From assembly GCA_027946555.1 (NCBI GenBank), contig JAPEVC010000061.1, positions 1 to 64,000 on the forward strand: DNA of 64,000 nucleotides. The letters run 5' to 3'. The translations under genes and the position numbers were made by a program. Below, piece after piece: positions 46,550 through 57,873 of the stretch; positions within the stretch are counted from its first letter, which is position 1; the number at the start of each line of letters is the position of its first letter. This DNA comes from Gnomoniopsis sp. IMI 355080 (taxonomy: Eukaryota; Ascomycota; Sordariomycetes; Diaporthales; Gnomoniaceae). The notes beneath the pieces were generated by a model. The model saw nothing but the letters and a program-made list of their open reading frames with translations, had not been told where the DNA came from and did no database searches.

Positions 46550-48543
46550 ATGCAAGTCATCGACTCGCATGATATCCTGTTTCGAGTGCGCGACACTCGC
46601 TACCTCGCTCTATATGCCGACGCTGTAGTTGTCCAGCCACCACTTCCACATCGCGCACACTCCACCTTCTTGGTCACAGTCATTCAATGCGACGGCATAG
46701 ATTTCATAGGGAGAGACTGGATCGAGGACTATATCAACAAGGCAGACAAAGAAGACGATGTATTTTGCCCAGAGTTTATTGAAGGTCTATTCTTCATCAG
46801 TGGCAGCGGCGGCAGCGCGTCCACCAGAACCCAGGTCACCCAAGAGGCTCAGTCATACCTTGCCGCGATCGGGAATAAATGGCTGCAGCTCTCTCTTTCT
46901 CACGAAGTGCTAGCTGGCGTGGAAGCAGGAGTATATCATCTAGCTGGATCGAAGCTTAGGCGCGTCGTTCGTCTGTATGACGATGAAAACAAAACGTTCC
47001 TGACTACTTTGAAACCGATATCGCATATAAGGTAGGTACTATACCTTACAGATAAGGAAAGATATTGCTGAAACAATAGTTACAAGATCGGACCAGCCGT
47101 TCATTCAATTGCATGCTGCAGGTTCCCAATACGCGACCTTGAGTGCTGCAGTTCCCTCGCGCCTATCTTCCGTTCACGGACAACTTAGAATCGTCGTAAA
47201 GGACCTTTTCCGTGTCTATGGCTTGAAGACATCACTTTGCAACTCATCATTCTACAAACTGTCTACGCCCGCTGCAGAAACAGCAACCGTGGTGCAACTT
47301 CTGGTTGATCGCGGTCATCATATCCTCGGCTTGACAAAACTGAGCTCCATGATTGCAAGAGAGGAGCCATTGGATGCAGTTGACTTCCAAACAGCCTTCA
47401 ATCCAAGAGGCGACGGTTGTAAGCTTTGGCAGCCCCCCTCCCATGTTTCTTGCTCCTATCACTACCCCCCGCACCCAACATCAAATATCTCTGCAGTCGA
47501 GATACTGACGGGCTGTTGGTTAGACCAGTCCCTTGCTGGAAGTAGCAGTGGGAGTGCAGCCGCGGTTGCATCGTATGACTGGATTGACTGTGCCCTAGGC
47601 ACAGATACCTCAGGCAGCGGTCGGAGGCCTGCTCTTGTCAATGGCATTTTCCAATTCCGTCCTTCACACGATGCAGTTCCATTGGACGGAATGGTACCTA
47701 CATTTCTTCAGTTCGATACACCTTGTATTTTTTCTCGGAACCTGGACGTGGTTGATACGGTTTTATCGACCTGGTTGCCCCATAAATCTCCTGACGTAGA
47801 CGACGGACCTTTTGAGATTATATACCCCTTCGACTACTGGCCCGTACCTTCGGCTCCACAGATGGCGCTGATTGACTCATTTCTCAACGACATAACGAAC
47901 CGTCTGAAAGCGTCCATAACGAAAATTTCTATCCGGAAATTGTGGGAGAGCTCGCCGCCTGAGGGTGCGTCATCTGATATTGAGGAGTATCTCCAAGATG
48001 TCATTACACACATACTATTACAGTTACTACCATGCCTCTGATGAGTTTAGGGATCAGTACCAAGAACAATTCGGACATCAGCCTTATGTCATTCCCTTCG
48101 TCCAGCAGAGATGGACATCCGGGGCTGCTGTATCCCCAGAACAACACAGTTCCGCGCTCCTCAAACTCGAGGTATATAGGACCTGGTTGCTGGAGACTGT
48201 TTTCCGACCATATGGCCTTAGAACAGTAATAGTTCTGCCGATTTCACCTGTCGAGCCAAATTACCGGGATGAAATCATGGAGTCACCTGGGAAGCAAGTG
48301 GCGACAGACGAGCTCTTTCTGTCACCCATTCTGCGTTCCCCGGATATTGTAGTCCCGATCGGTGAGATTCCTTACGATTCGAGAATCACAGGCAAGAAAG
48401 AGTATCTCCCGGTTGGGGTGTGTATTGTTGGAACTCCTGGCTCAGACTTTTGGCTACTTCATACAATGAGACGGCTACTTGAGAAGAGCGGTCGACCAAC
48501 AATGGTTCAAACAGGAAGCAGAATTTTCTCCGCAGCCAATTAG
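46550..48543 (+). pseudogene. Amidase-signature hydrolase with a frameshift
   Basis: The spliced model uses exons 46550-47031, 47087-47418 and 47524-48543. Introns are 55 nt (the acceptor choice is uncertain) and 105 nt; the second restores FNPRGDGYQSLAGSSSGSAAAVAS. The catalytic triad of the family is present: Lys in GLTKLSS, Ser in TDTSGSG, and nucleophile Ser in AGSSSGSAA. Near 47990-48010 the frame changes by one base. The first frame ends at 48041, while the next frame starts with similarity at LHTYYYSYYHASDEFR and runs through PYVIPFVQQRW to the normal end SGRPTMVQTGSRIF. The family hydrolyses amides; this copy is probably inactive unless the extra base is an assembly error. Confidence 0.72.
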
Positions 48544-49549
48544 GGATGAGATAGGGGCCTATTGTGATGCTTTGGACCACATTGACATTGCTCGGCTCGC
48601 ATCTGAAGCGCCCAGTGTATACCACAGCCGGCAGCCAGGTGTTGTGACCGAGACGCTCTACATGGAGGAAGCCACAGGTCAACGTGTTGAGGCTATAGTG
48701 ATGGGCGATGGAGAATAACCAAACTCATTACAGACAAAGAGATTGAGGAGATGCAGTTTTAAGGACTCGTGGCTAATCTGTGCCTCCATACCAATACCTA
48801 AATGACATAAATGCGTTGGTTGCCAAACAAACAAAATGCTTCATTATCTCCTATCTCTCTTCTCCCCTGGTTTGTAAAACATGAGCAGTGAATCCAGTAC
48901 AACCGTCATACTGTGCTAGGATACAAGTCTTGATCGAGGTCCAAAATTGACACAAAATCGGCGTCTGCATTATGCCTCAACGCAAATGACGTGGTCACAA
49001 GCTTACATAGATGGCTCCCCGACATTCTATCAGCCTCTGAATACCAATGTCCTCAGGTCTCGTAGCATCGGAATACCGGAGCCAGAATCCTCATATCCGG
49101 CTGTCATAGCCACACAATAGTCTTTAGGGTTCAAGCCCAGGACTAATCTTGTTCTGGTTGAATCCGTCCCATAACCCTTTCGTGGCCGCGCTGTAAGGAG
49201 TGTGGCTATGAAGTCATACATAGGTACGTTCATCCTGTTGATGCTCATGTTGACGTCCGGCTCTATTCCCGGTAGCCGCTTTTTAGGTGAGCCGTAGATC
49301 CCCGGCGGGATCGTGCGGCACGCCTAGGTCTGTTGGTTCAACCAACGTCCGGGAAATAAGGGGGCTTGGTTGTCCGGACTTGATTGCATTGAACCTCTTG
49401 CAGGCACCTACCCATGATTCTTGTTTCCACGCGTCCCTGTGTCTTACTTCAATCCGTGCAGTGTTACCAGCTAGAACACACCAGCAAGCTCAAGGACCTC
49501 TACGCTCACTTTGTCTTTCTTTTGACCTAGTTGGTACGACTCTGTCGCG
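48544..49549. other. Intergenic region
   Basis: A short frame at 48479-48718 extends past the amidase stop but has no known similarity. Otherwise nothing was recognised before the glutathione transferase. Confidence 0.4.
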
Positions 49550-50588
49550 ATGACCGCCGCTCCACCCGACAAAGCTCCAAAAAATGGCCTCAACATATAC
49601 GGCTGTGTGGCCGTCAATCCAGTAAAGCTTGTCATTGCAGCCGAAGAGCTTGGGTACGGTCTCGATATCTTCATTTTCCTTCGAATTTCAATCATGGGAG
49701 TCAGAACATTGCTAAATATCCAACAGCATTCCCTACAACTATGTAACAATGGACATTGGTGCTCAGGAGCATAAGGCCGAATGGTTCGCCTCTATCAACC
49801 CCAACTGTCGCGTGCCCGCCATCGTTCACGTCAAAGATGATGGTTCATCAGTGACTGTCTTTGAGAGTGCTGCGTGCCGGCTGTACATGGCGTGTGCATT
49901 TGACCAAGAGCACAGGTTCTCTTATTCGATCGAGACACCCGAATACTGGACGCAAATGTCGTGGGTATGTAATGCTTCAGCTATCGAACAATACTGCTTT
50001 GCATCCAAATCCTGATAAACGTTCATTATTAGCTATCGTGGCAAGTTGCGGGATACGGCCCCAATATGGGACAAGCAGCCTACTTCAACCGGTACGCTGT
50101 CGAGGCAGTACCGTACGCTAGTTGGCGGTTCACGTCTGAGTGTCGACGACTCAGCCATGTTCTGAATGCGCAGTTGGTGAGCCTCGTCACTTGATATATC
50201 CACTGCAGATAGGAAACCAGACTTGCTAATATCAGACTTTCCGCAGGCTAAATCTGCTTTTATTGCGGGTGATCGCTTGACCATCGCCGACTTTGCAATT
50301 TTCGTCTTCACACACTCCAGCAAGTGGTGCGGTGTGGACCTTAGTGGGGATGATTTGCCTCACCTTAAAGCATGGCACGATACTCTGGCTCAGCGACCAG
50401 CCTTCCAGAAAGCACTCCAGGTTCCTGTGCCTTACCCATTTAGTGATAAAGCGATTTCGAATCCTAATGGACAAGAGTTTTACAATAATATGCGTAAATA
50501 TGGTGGTCAGATGATCAAAGAAGCAACGGCTCAATGGGAGGGTAAAGTCGCCTCTCTGCCTTCCGACTACGCAAACTACGAGTGTTAG
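49550..50588 (+). CDS. Glutathione S-transferase
   Basis: Four exons (49550-49653, 49727-49964, 50033-50176, 50247-50588; introns 68-73 nt) give 275 residues. The N-terminal thioredoxin-like domain runs through GLNIYGCVAVNPVKLVIAAEELGIPYNYV, then NPNCRVPAIVH with the cis-Pro that binds glutathione, and ESAACRLYMA. The helical domain contains the folding motif GDRLTIADFAIF and KWCGVDL. It should conjugate glutathione to electrophiles or act as an isomerase in the cytosol. GST genes occur in many fungal metabolite clusters, but here the neighbours are a broken amidase and a P450, so its pathway is unknown. Confidence 0.88.
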
Positions 50589-51926
50589 AAAGTAGCGTTG
50601 ATCACAATCTACTTTGATATCAACGAAAAGCATAATAAATTCAATTCTGCTCAGGCGCTCGAGCTTTCTCCGTTGGTAGCAAGGAGCATCTCCTAGAGCT
50701 TTGGGGGCGTGTCTGGCACGAAGCTTCCTATATATAGGACGAGTAATGTGCCTACTGTGGATGCGAGTATTGTCCTCATCGAGCTGCGGGTCATGTCCAG
50801 TCAAGTATCAACTATCTATGCGGTTTCGGAGAGGGTTATAAGGATAATCAAGGCAGACTAGTATAACTTGTATCTAGATAGAGGGACATAAGTATCCTCA
50901 ATAGGTTCAACATTTGCTAGAATATGCAGGATTTGGGCTCTGCTTTTGGACGCTGAGGGCAAGGCGTGTTATCAAACTCCCGGAAGTTTCTTCGCTCAAT
51001 ATGCCACGCTCTTGTTGGCGCCAAAATCTGGTGTCTATAACTGCCGTGCAAACTCCCACGTGAAGTGACCTGTAGGATCTCACTAGACCTTTCACGGGGC
51101 GCCTGGTGTTTCAACCCGAATACAGGCATATAGGCCATTATTCCTGCTTGCCTATAGGTTGCGGCCTCTTACTAGATTCCAAAAAGTGGTCTAATCTTTT
51201 CCTTCTGTGATTTCATACTGTTCTCCAGAGTTGCGAAGCAGATTTAACTGCCTGAGCAAAGGCTAGTAGCATCGTGGTTATGTTGGACTCACCGACCTGC
51301 ATTTTAGCCCCAGCTAAGTAGGGTTGCATTCCGGGGTGGACATTAGGCGTCCCAGCTTTGCAAGAACACTATAAATTTTACCGAAGACAACGTCAATGTG
51401 GAATTGGTCTCGGCAACCTGAGCCAGCAAACAAGTGCAGATCAAATATGAGTGCGGGTGTTGCAGGTCAGCGTGTAAGCGGGTGTCGCGTGTTGGACGCA
51501 CCAACCTGCAGATTGGCCCCCACTCGGGTGGCACCCTGAGATCAATGGCGGACGCTAAATTGCGAGAAAAGCTTGCAAATTATTGCGGCGTAGTTGGCAA
51601 TCCGCTCTAAAGCCTGACTAGATTCTTCCAACGGTTTCCCTCTGACTTTACCATGGTGTGAAGAGTTGAATGAGCTGCCTCGCGTCCGTCACAACAAGGT
51701 CATCCTATGCTTCCATGCTTTGTTATATATTGTTCAATAGATTTATTACCAAAGCTCTCTCCTCTCCCCCGAGTTTTAGTGATTTGACCTCACAATTCAT
51801 ACATCCGTCATTTGTCAATCTGCCTGTTCAAGATCGTCGTGCCAATTCAGTCTTGGCAAGTTGTACCCTTTTGTTTGGACTTTGAGGCCTATCCGCCTTA
51901 GTCAAGCCCTCAATTTGCTCAATAAG
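50589..51926. other. Intergenic region with a diverged direct repeat
   Basis: No gene recognised. Two related 32-bp sequences lie at 51281-51312 and 51490-51521. Confidence 0.45.
51281..51521. repeat. Diverged direct repeat pair
   Basis: TGTTGGACTCACCGACCTGC at 51281 and TGTTGGACGCACCAACCTGC at 51490 begin two copies that match at about 26 of 32 positions, with 177 bp between them. They may be remnants of a mobile element. No open frame or longer flanking match was seen. Confidence 0.45.
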
Positions 51927-53707
51927 ATGATGGGCGTCATGGACAATATCCTAACAGGAGCGAAATTCGCTGCCTTGACGCTGTTACTATACGTAGGCTT
52001 TTCACAGAAGCTCGTGACATTGTAACCGTCTACTGATTCGCTGCAGTTTCTCCTCACTGTTATGCATCAGCTATATTTTCATCCTTTGAGCAAGTATCCA
52101 GGACCGTTGGTTGCCAAACTTTCCGATGCTTATGCGGGATTCTACGCTATTTGTATGCGGCTTCACTTGGCTACAGACCGGGACCTGAAGAAGTATGGTA
52201 AGCTATACATGCGGGATATCTGCTGTGATTCATGATACTGAACAATGTAAAAGGTCAAGTAATTAGACATGGACCTAATAAGCTGGTCTTCAACTCGGCC
52301 GAGGCTCTGCGAGGTAGGATTATAACTTGGCTAAAGGATTGTCTAGCTAAGACTTTTTGATATATACTGACAATCCTAGATATTTACACGAATGAACGAG
52401 TCACCAAATCACACGTTTACCTGCTCACCAGCGCCCCCGGAAATACCAGCATATTCAATACGATTGGCAGACGCGAACACAGTATAAAGAGACGGCTCAT
52501 CGGACAAGCCATTAATGAGAAGGCGATGCGAGACTTTGAACCCATCATGACAGAGCAAATTGACCTCTTCCTCAAACAGGTCCGAGAAGCAAGTCAAACT
52601 GCCACTCCGGTAAACATGAGTGACTGCATCAAACGACTCGGAATGGATATAGTCGGCCTTCTTGCATTTGGATTTCCTCTGAATATGCAGACCGATTCGA
52701 CCTATCGTTTCATGAATAGAGGCCTTAATGTCGGTGGATACCGTGCCCATTGTTTTATGCAATTTCCGCTTATAAAGAGGTTTGGCTTCGAAAACTTGCT
52801 AGCTATTGCGTCGAGGGGCCAGCGAGCAAGATACGTGCAAATGATGCAACGTATGATAGGCACTCGTCTCTCCGAGGACAAGCACGCTAGACACGACCTC
52901 TACTCTGTTGTCTCGGACCATCTCGACAACCCAACTGATGGAATCACTGCTAGCCAGCTTTGGTCTGAAGCCTTGTTTTTCTTTCCAGCCGGTCTGTCAT
53001 CGCTCAAGCTTTCTGGCTTCATTCTGTCGAGACTGACTGATTTGGCAGGCGGCGAAACAACCTCTACGGCACTTTCCGCGCTGTTTTTTTACTTGTCCCG
53101 TAATCCAGAGGCGTATGAGCGGCTTGCGGATGAGATACGAAGCAGATTCTCCAGCAATGCGGATATTCATAGCGGCGCAGCCCTCGCCGGCTGCCGATAC
53201 CTGCGAGCTTGTATAGACGAAACCCTCCGCATCACACCTCCAGTGTCGGGCACGTTATGGCGGGAGCTCTACTCGGACGAACGCGACACACCATTTGTTG
53301 TCGATGGCCACGTGGTTCCTCCTGGTACACAAGTAGGTGTCTGTACCTACTCACTGCACCACAACGAGAAGTATTTTGCCGAGCCGTACTCCTTCCGCCC
53401 GGAGCGTTGGCTGGTCGACGACGAGGTGCAGCTCCGTCTGATGAGCTCAGCCTTTTGTGCGTTTTCAATTGGACCGCGGAGCTGCGCCGGCAAAGCCATG
53501 GCTTACCTTGAGGCCAGCCTTGTGATAGCGAAGACGATTTCGGCTTTCGACTTCCAGCTTCAGCCGGGTGGCGAGTCAGGTGGAGGTGCTCCTAACAAAA
53601 GCCAGGGAAGGAGGCGAGAGGACGAATTCCAGTTATACGATGTCTTTGCGGCCATGCATGTTGGACCCGAGTTGATTTTCACCCCTCACGATAGCACCAA
53701 AGCTTAG
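51927..53707 (+). CDS. Cytochrome P450 monooxygenase (benzoate 4-hydroxylase-like group)
   Basis: Five exons (51927-51992, 52047-52197, 52254-52313, 52380-52991, 53049-53707) give 515 residues. The last intron (57 nt, 52992-53048) keeps frame and has no stop. Removing it restores the I-helix AGGETTSTALS. After the membrane anchor comes YFHPLSKYPGP. The ExxR motif is ETLR in CIDETLR, the PERF-like motif is FRPERW, and the heme loop is FSIGPRSCAGKAMA with its Cys. All essential residues are present. It should hydroxylate a small hydrophobic compound at the ER. It is near a GST and an MFS transporter, which suggests detoxification or a second metabolite set. Confidence 0.88.
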
Positions 53708-55471
53708 CGAGTGACTCTAGAGAGTTGTTCCTGCGAGGGGTGCCCAAATTATTGATTGCTGCTGAGTCAACGGCTGTGCGGATGAATGAGTAATACTTGG
53801 ACCCGGACTTATGAGGATCAGGCCAGTATTCGGCCTAGGAACTAATAAGCTCGTCTGTCAGCTACTTAACGTGTCTTTAATTTACATACCAAGCCGTTTG
53901 TTGTCTTCATAGTAGTAGTTGTGCAATCTGTTATAATAGCTTTAGAACGTTGTTTAGGGAACTGATTCGCTGAATAGATCCTTCCCTCACCAGTTCTGTG
54001 CTCACTGAACCTATGAAGCCGTATGCTCCCTACAGAGCTCTAGTTGCCTTTGCCGGACTTGTTTCATCCAAGCCCATCTGGGCACGGGGCCGCGAACGAT
54101 CCAGAAATTCCTTGCCCGCAATCCCATCTTTGCTGGTTCCAGAAAACCGTCTGATACAGAGGAGCCACCGCACGGCCGAGCATCATCGCTCGCTTTTCGC
54201 TTCTCGAAGAAGGCGGCCATCTGAGGACGGATAGTCACTTCGACTGTATGACTGGCGGTTGACACCGGTATTGCTTTTTACTTGTTGTTGAAGCCATGGC
54301 TATCCATATCCTCCTCGCTTCTGCTGAATCAAGGCAGTGCGTGGTCCACGTTTCGGTTCTTTATCTGGCAAGCCTCCTTTTGAGGAGAGTGGGGGAGACT
54401 GAAAGAGAGCTCCTCGATGGTGCAAGACGTTTTGGCTTCACAAGAGCAGTTTCTCGGCATGTTTTGTAATTCCTATAGGAGAACCTGTACTTTTGTAGCC
54501 CAGGTTTGGGTCAGGTGTAGTGTCGGTAAACGAAGTGCGGCTTCAAGCTAAGGCTGCTACCTTACTATAGAAGAAACACGCACCCGTGGAGCACAAAACT
54601 GACCACTATTACTGCTTCTACAGTAATTTGGGGAAAGACATTCCCACCCCCCCCCCACCTTCTATTTTCACTTATCATTCTCATATCCTAGATGACGCAC
54701 ATGGAGTTGTTGTGGCTGCTCACTTCTATTTGCATAAGTAAAACAGCCATGGCAGGGTATGTTCGCAGTAGACAATGTTTTTTTTCATGTCTCTATATAC
54801 TACATATTGGGTTCGTTCTTAAAAAGCCACACTCAGGCATTTATTCTTGATACTATGAGCTGTGCTCACTCCGGTCGGCACCTGCACTATTTCAATTACC
54901 TACTTAGGTAGGTAACTGCTTTTCACTAGGCAACTGTATGGTGTAAGCGTAGTAGGTAGCAACGAATTACTGCACGGGTTCCCCATTTTAGATACCCGGG
55001 CGGCCTTTCCCCAATCCTTTGGTCACCTGTCACTACCCCAGCTGCCGACCACCCTCATGTGGGTATCTGGGTAGTGGGGCTCTTTTTGTCTTTCCCCGAG
55101 CGAGGGGCACTTCCAATATCGGTGCCGATATTGAAAAGCTGGCAGGCGATGTCGCTCGCTCTATCTAGGTAGACATCTTTGCGATCACCTCCTCACTGGT
55201 CAAGTTGGGGGACTACCGCCCTCCTGTGTCGGGGTAGAGTGCGGGACCTTTCTTTATTACAGGGACGTCATAGCAGCTCATGGAATAAATACCCAGCAGC
55301 TGAACGATTTCTACTCCAGTCAAGACTCACTAACATTCATTCTTGCGTCTCGACTCTCTTCTCTCTTGTCATTTCCGTGAGTCTAAGCGTCTCTCAGAAT
55401 AACTAGAGGGCTAAGGGCGTAGTGACCAGCTTGGGTCTACGTCTACCGCAATCGTTTTGCAGTTCCCACCC
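53708..55471. other. Intergenic region
   Basis: A C-rich homopolymer lies at about 54649-54659, a palindrome-like element at 54896-54916, and a half-copy (TATCTAGGTAGA) near 55163. No gene was recognised; the right end is the promoter of the transporter. Confidence 0.4.
54896..54916. repeat. TTACCTACTTAGGTAGGTAA palindrome-like element
   Basis: A near-palindrome of the same type as 9643, 15826 and 35498, about 555 bp upstream of the sugar-porter gene start. Confidence 0.5.
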
Positions 55472-57107
55472 ATGGCCAGACACTATCTAGGAGGCTCGGG
55501 CGAGCGTTTGACAGTATGGATCTCCGTTGCAGCATCCACTGTCCTCATCTTCTACGGCTACGACCAAGGCGTATTTGGCAATGTTTTGGTCTCGGAAGAC
55601 TTCCTGCGAACCATGGGCTACCCGAGCACCGCAGCTCAGGGCACAATGACCTCTGTATACAACCTGGGCTGCTTTGGCGGTGCGCTCTCGACGTTATACA
55701 CCGGTGACAAGCTCGGACGCCCGCGGATTCTCATGTTAGGAAGTTCCATCATAGCACTTGCCGCAATTATCCAGGCATCCTCATTTGGGCCAGCACAAAT
55801 GTACGTTGGTAGGGTTGTTGCTGGCCTGGGCACCGGGATGAATACGGCGACTGCCGGTGTTTGGCAGTCAGAGACGTCTAAGATGAGGAGCCGCGGGAAG
55901 CTAATCATCATTCAAATGGCGAATTGCATCACCGGTTTCGCCATCTCAAATTGGTTGACGTTGGGTTTCTCATTTGCGCCGGGCAGTGTGTCTTGGCGAT
56001 TTCCCCTCGCCTTCCAGATGGGTAAGTATCTCTTGTCGGTTTCGAGCGACAACTTGAAGTATTGAAACGCTAATCATTTCTTTAGCCTTCTCAGGACTAG
56101 TTCTGGGCATGTGTCCCTTTCTCCCAGATTCGCCGCGTCTCCTCATTCGCAAGGGTCGTTACGAGGATGCAGCCGAGGTTCTCGCTGCGCTCGAAGGACA
56201 TGGCGCAACACCTTCGTCACCATCCGTACGCACGCAATTCTCCATAATCAAAGACATATTGGACCGAGAGTACGCCGTGGATTACACGTGGTGGCAGCTT
56301 CTCCGCGGTCGTGGTCCGCCGGGCGCAGTCCGGCGCATGGTCCTAGGCGCGTGGATGCAGGCGATGAACCAGATCAGTGGGATTAACGTGACGTCGTACT
56401 ACATGACTTACGTTTTCATCAACGCTCTTGGCTTCAGCGAGCTCACAGCCCGAATTCTTGCCGCTGCTGGGTCAATGGACTATCTCTTCTTCTCCTTCAT
56501 GGCATACTTCGTCATTGAACGCTACGGCCGCCGAAGAGTGATGATGTTCTCGGCCACAGCATGCTCAACATGCTGGACTGTTATCGCCATCGCGACCGGT
56601 CTGTCCGAGACTGGTCGAGGCGACAGCTACCGGCTAGGTATCGTGGCAGTCTCCTTCTTCTTCGTGTTTTTCGCGAGCTTCGCCATAGGCGCGTTGGGTG
56701 TACCGTGGCTGTATCCAACAGAAATCAATGCGCTCGCATTCCGTGCTAAAGGGTCGAGCCTTGCAATGGCAACCAACTGGATCTGCAACTACATGGTTGC
56801 GCAGGTTACGCCGCCGGGCATTGCCAACCTGGGTTACCAGTTCTGGATCATCTGGGCCGTCATTTGCGCTTCTTTTGTGCCTATCACATATCTTTTCTAT
56901 CCAGAAACAGCCAACCGTTCCCTAGAGGATATTGATCGGTATTTTGAGGACAATCGCGGCATATTTGTGTTTGGCAGTAAACTGGCAACGCAGTTACACC
57001 GACCTCAGATATATGAGGATGCTGATCAGCAGATTTATTTGGCGAACGAAAAGCCGCATAGCAGTGCTGAACACGTCGAGGGAAAAGGGCAGAACAAAGC
57101 GGCATAA
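55472..57107 (+). CDS. MFS transporter, sugar porter family
   Basis: Two exons (55472-56021 and 56086-57107; intron 64 nt) give 523 residues from the ATG at 55472. Sugar-porter signatures appear in order: LIFYGYDQGVFG in helix 1, GDKLGRPRIL in the loop after helix 2, SWRFPLAFQ before the splice site, PDSPRLLIRKGRYEDA at the start of the central loop, NQISGINVTSYYM in helix 7, ERYGRRRVMM, and PETANRSLEDIDRYF after helix 12. It should import a hexose or related compound across the plasma membrane by proton symport. The true substrate is unknown; some members export metabolites. Confidence 0.9.
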
Positions 57108-57873
57108 GGCTTAGCTTTTTGGGAGCGATGGAGTCTTCGCGAGCATGGAACCACAGGGCTCAAACCAATAAACCAGGACGATCAACGACGATTGTGAATC
57201 TTTCGTCGCCGATCGACTGTCTTCTGTTGTGTTGGTGAAAACAAGACTAGCTAATGAATATAAGTGGTTGTTATTGATAGATAAACTGTTCGCCTAGAAC
57301 CGCGACCCTTTGCTCCCCTATAAAACGTTGTGTTATTACGGACAGAATACCTCATTCTCCATGATTGGCGGAGACAATGTGCGCCCGCATTATTGATCGA
57401 AGGCTCCAAAAGGGTCGAAGGTTTGGCTGCTAGAACTATAGCATTTAGCGATCCTGTCTAAAGAAGGGATTATCAATTTAAAGAAAGCAAAAATCTAACA
57501 GGGGTCTCCATCTTCGTAGGCTTGATATGCTTTACGCAGTTCCCAGACGCAAGGCACCGACGAGTAATTCGAATGCGTTTCCTAGGGAAGTAGAGCACTT
57601 GCATGGGGCTAGCGTATGTGATTGCAGTATTGCGAAATTGGCTCTTTACTAAAACCTTCCTTATCAATGAATCGAACCATAATATTATACCTTATTCGTG
57701 TTGTTATTCCTCTTGACTCAGAGAGTATTGCTACCTTCTACAAGCTACCTGGTAACCGAGGTTTTATATCTACCTAAGTTCTCACACTTATTTATATTTA
57801 CTGCCCCTAGATGAAGGATTGCGCGTTATTGAAAGTTATACCGCCATACTCATATATTGGCCAATTAGCCAGA
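57108..57873. other. Intergenic region
   Basis: Nothing recognised. An earlier in-frame ATG for the next gene lies at 57811. Confidence 0.4.

Noticed and set aside
48479..48718. 79-codon frame overlapping and following the amidase stop
   Set aside because: Overlaps the conserved amidase end in another frame and has no recognisable family.
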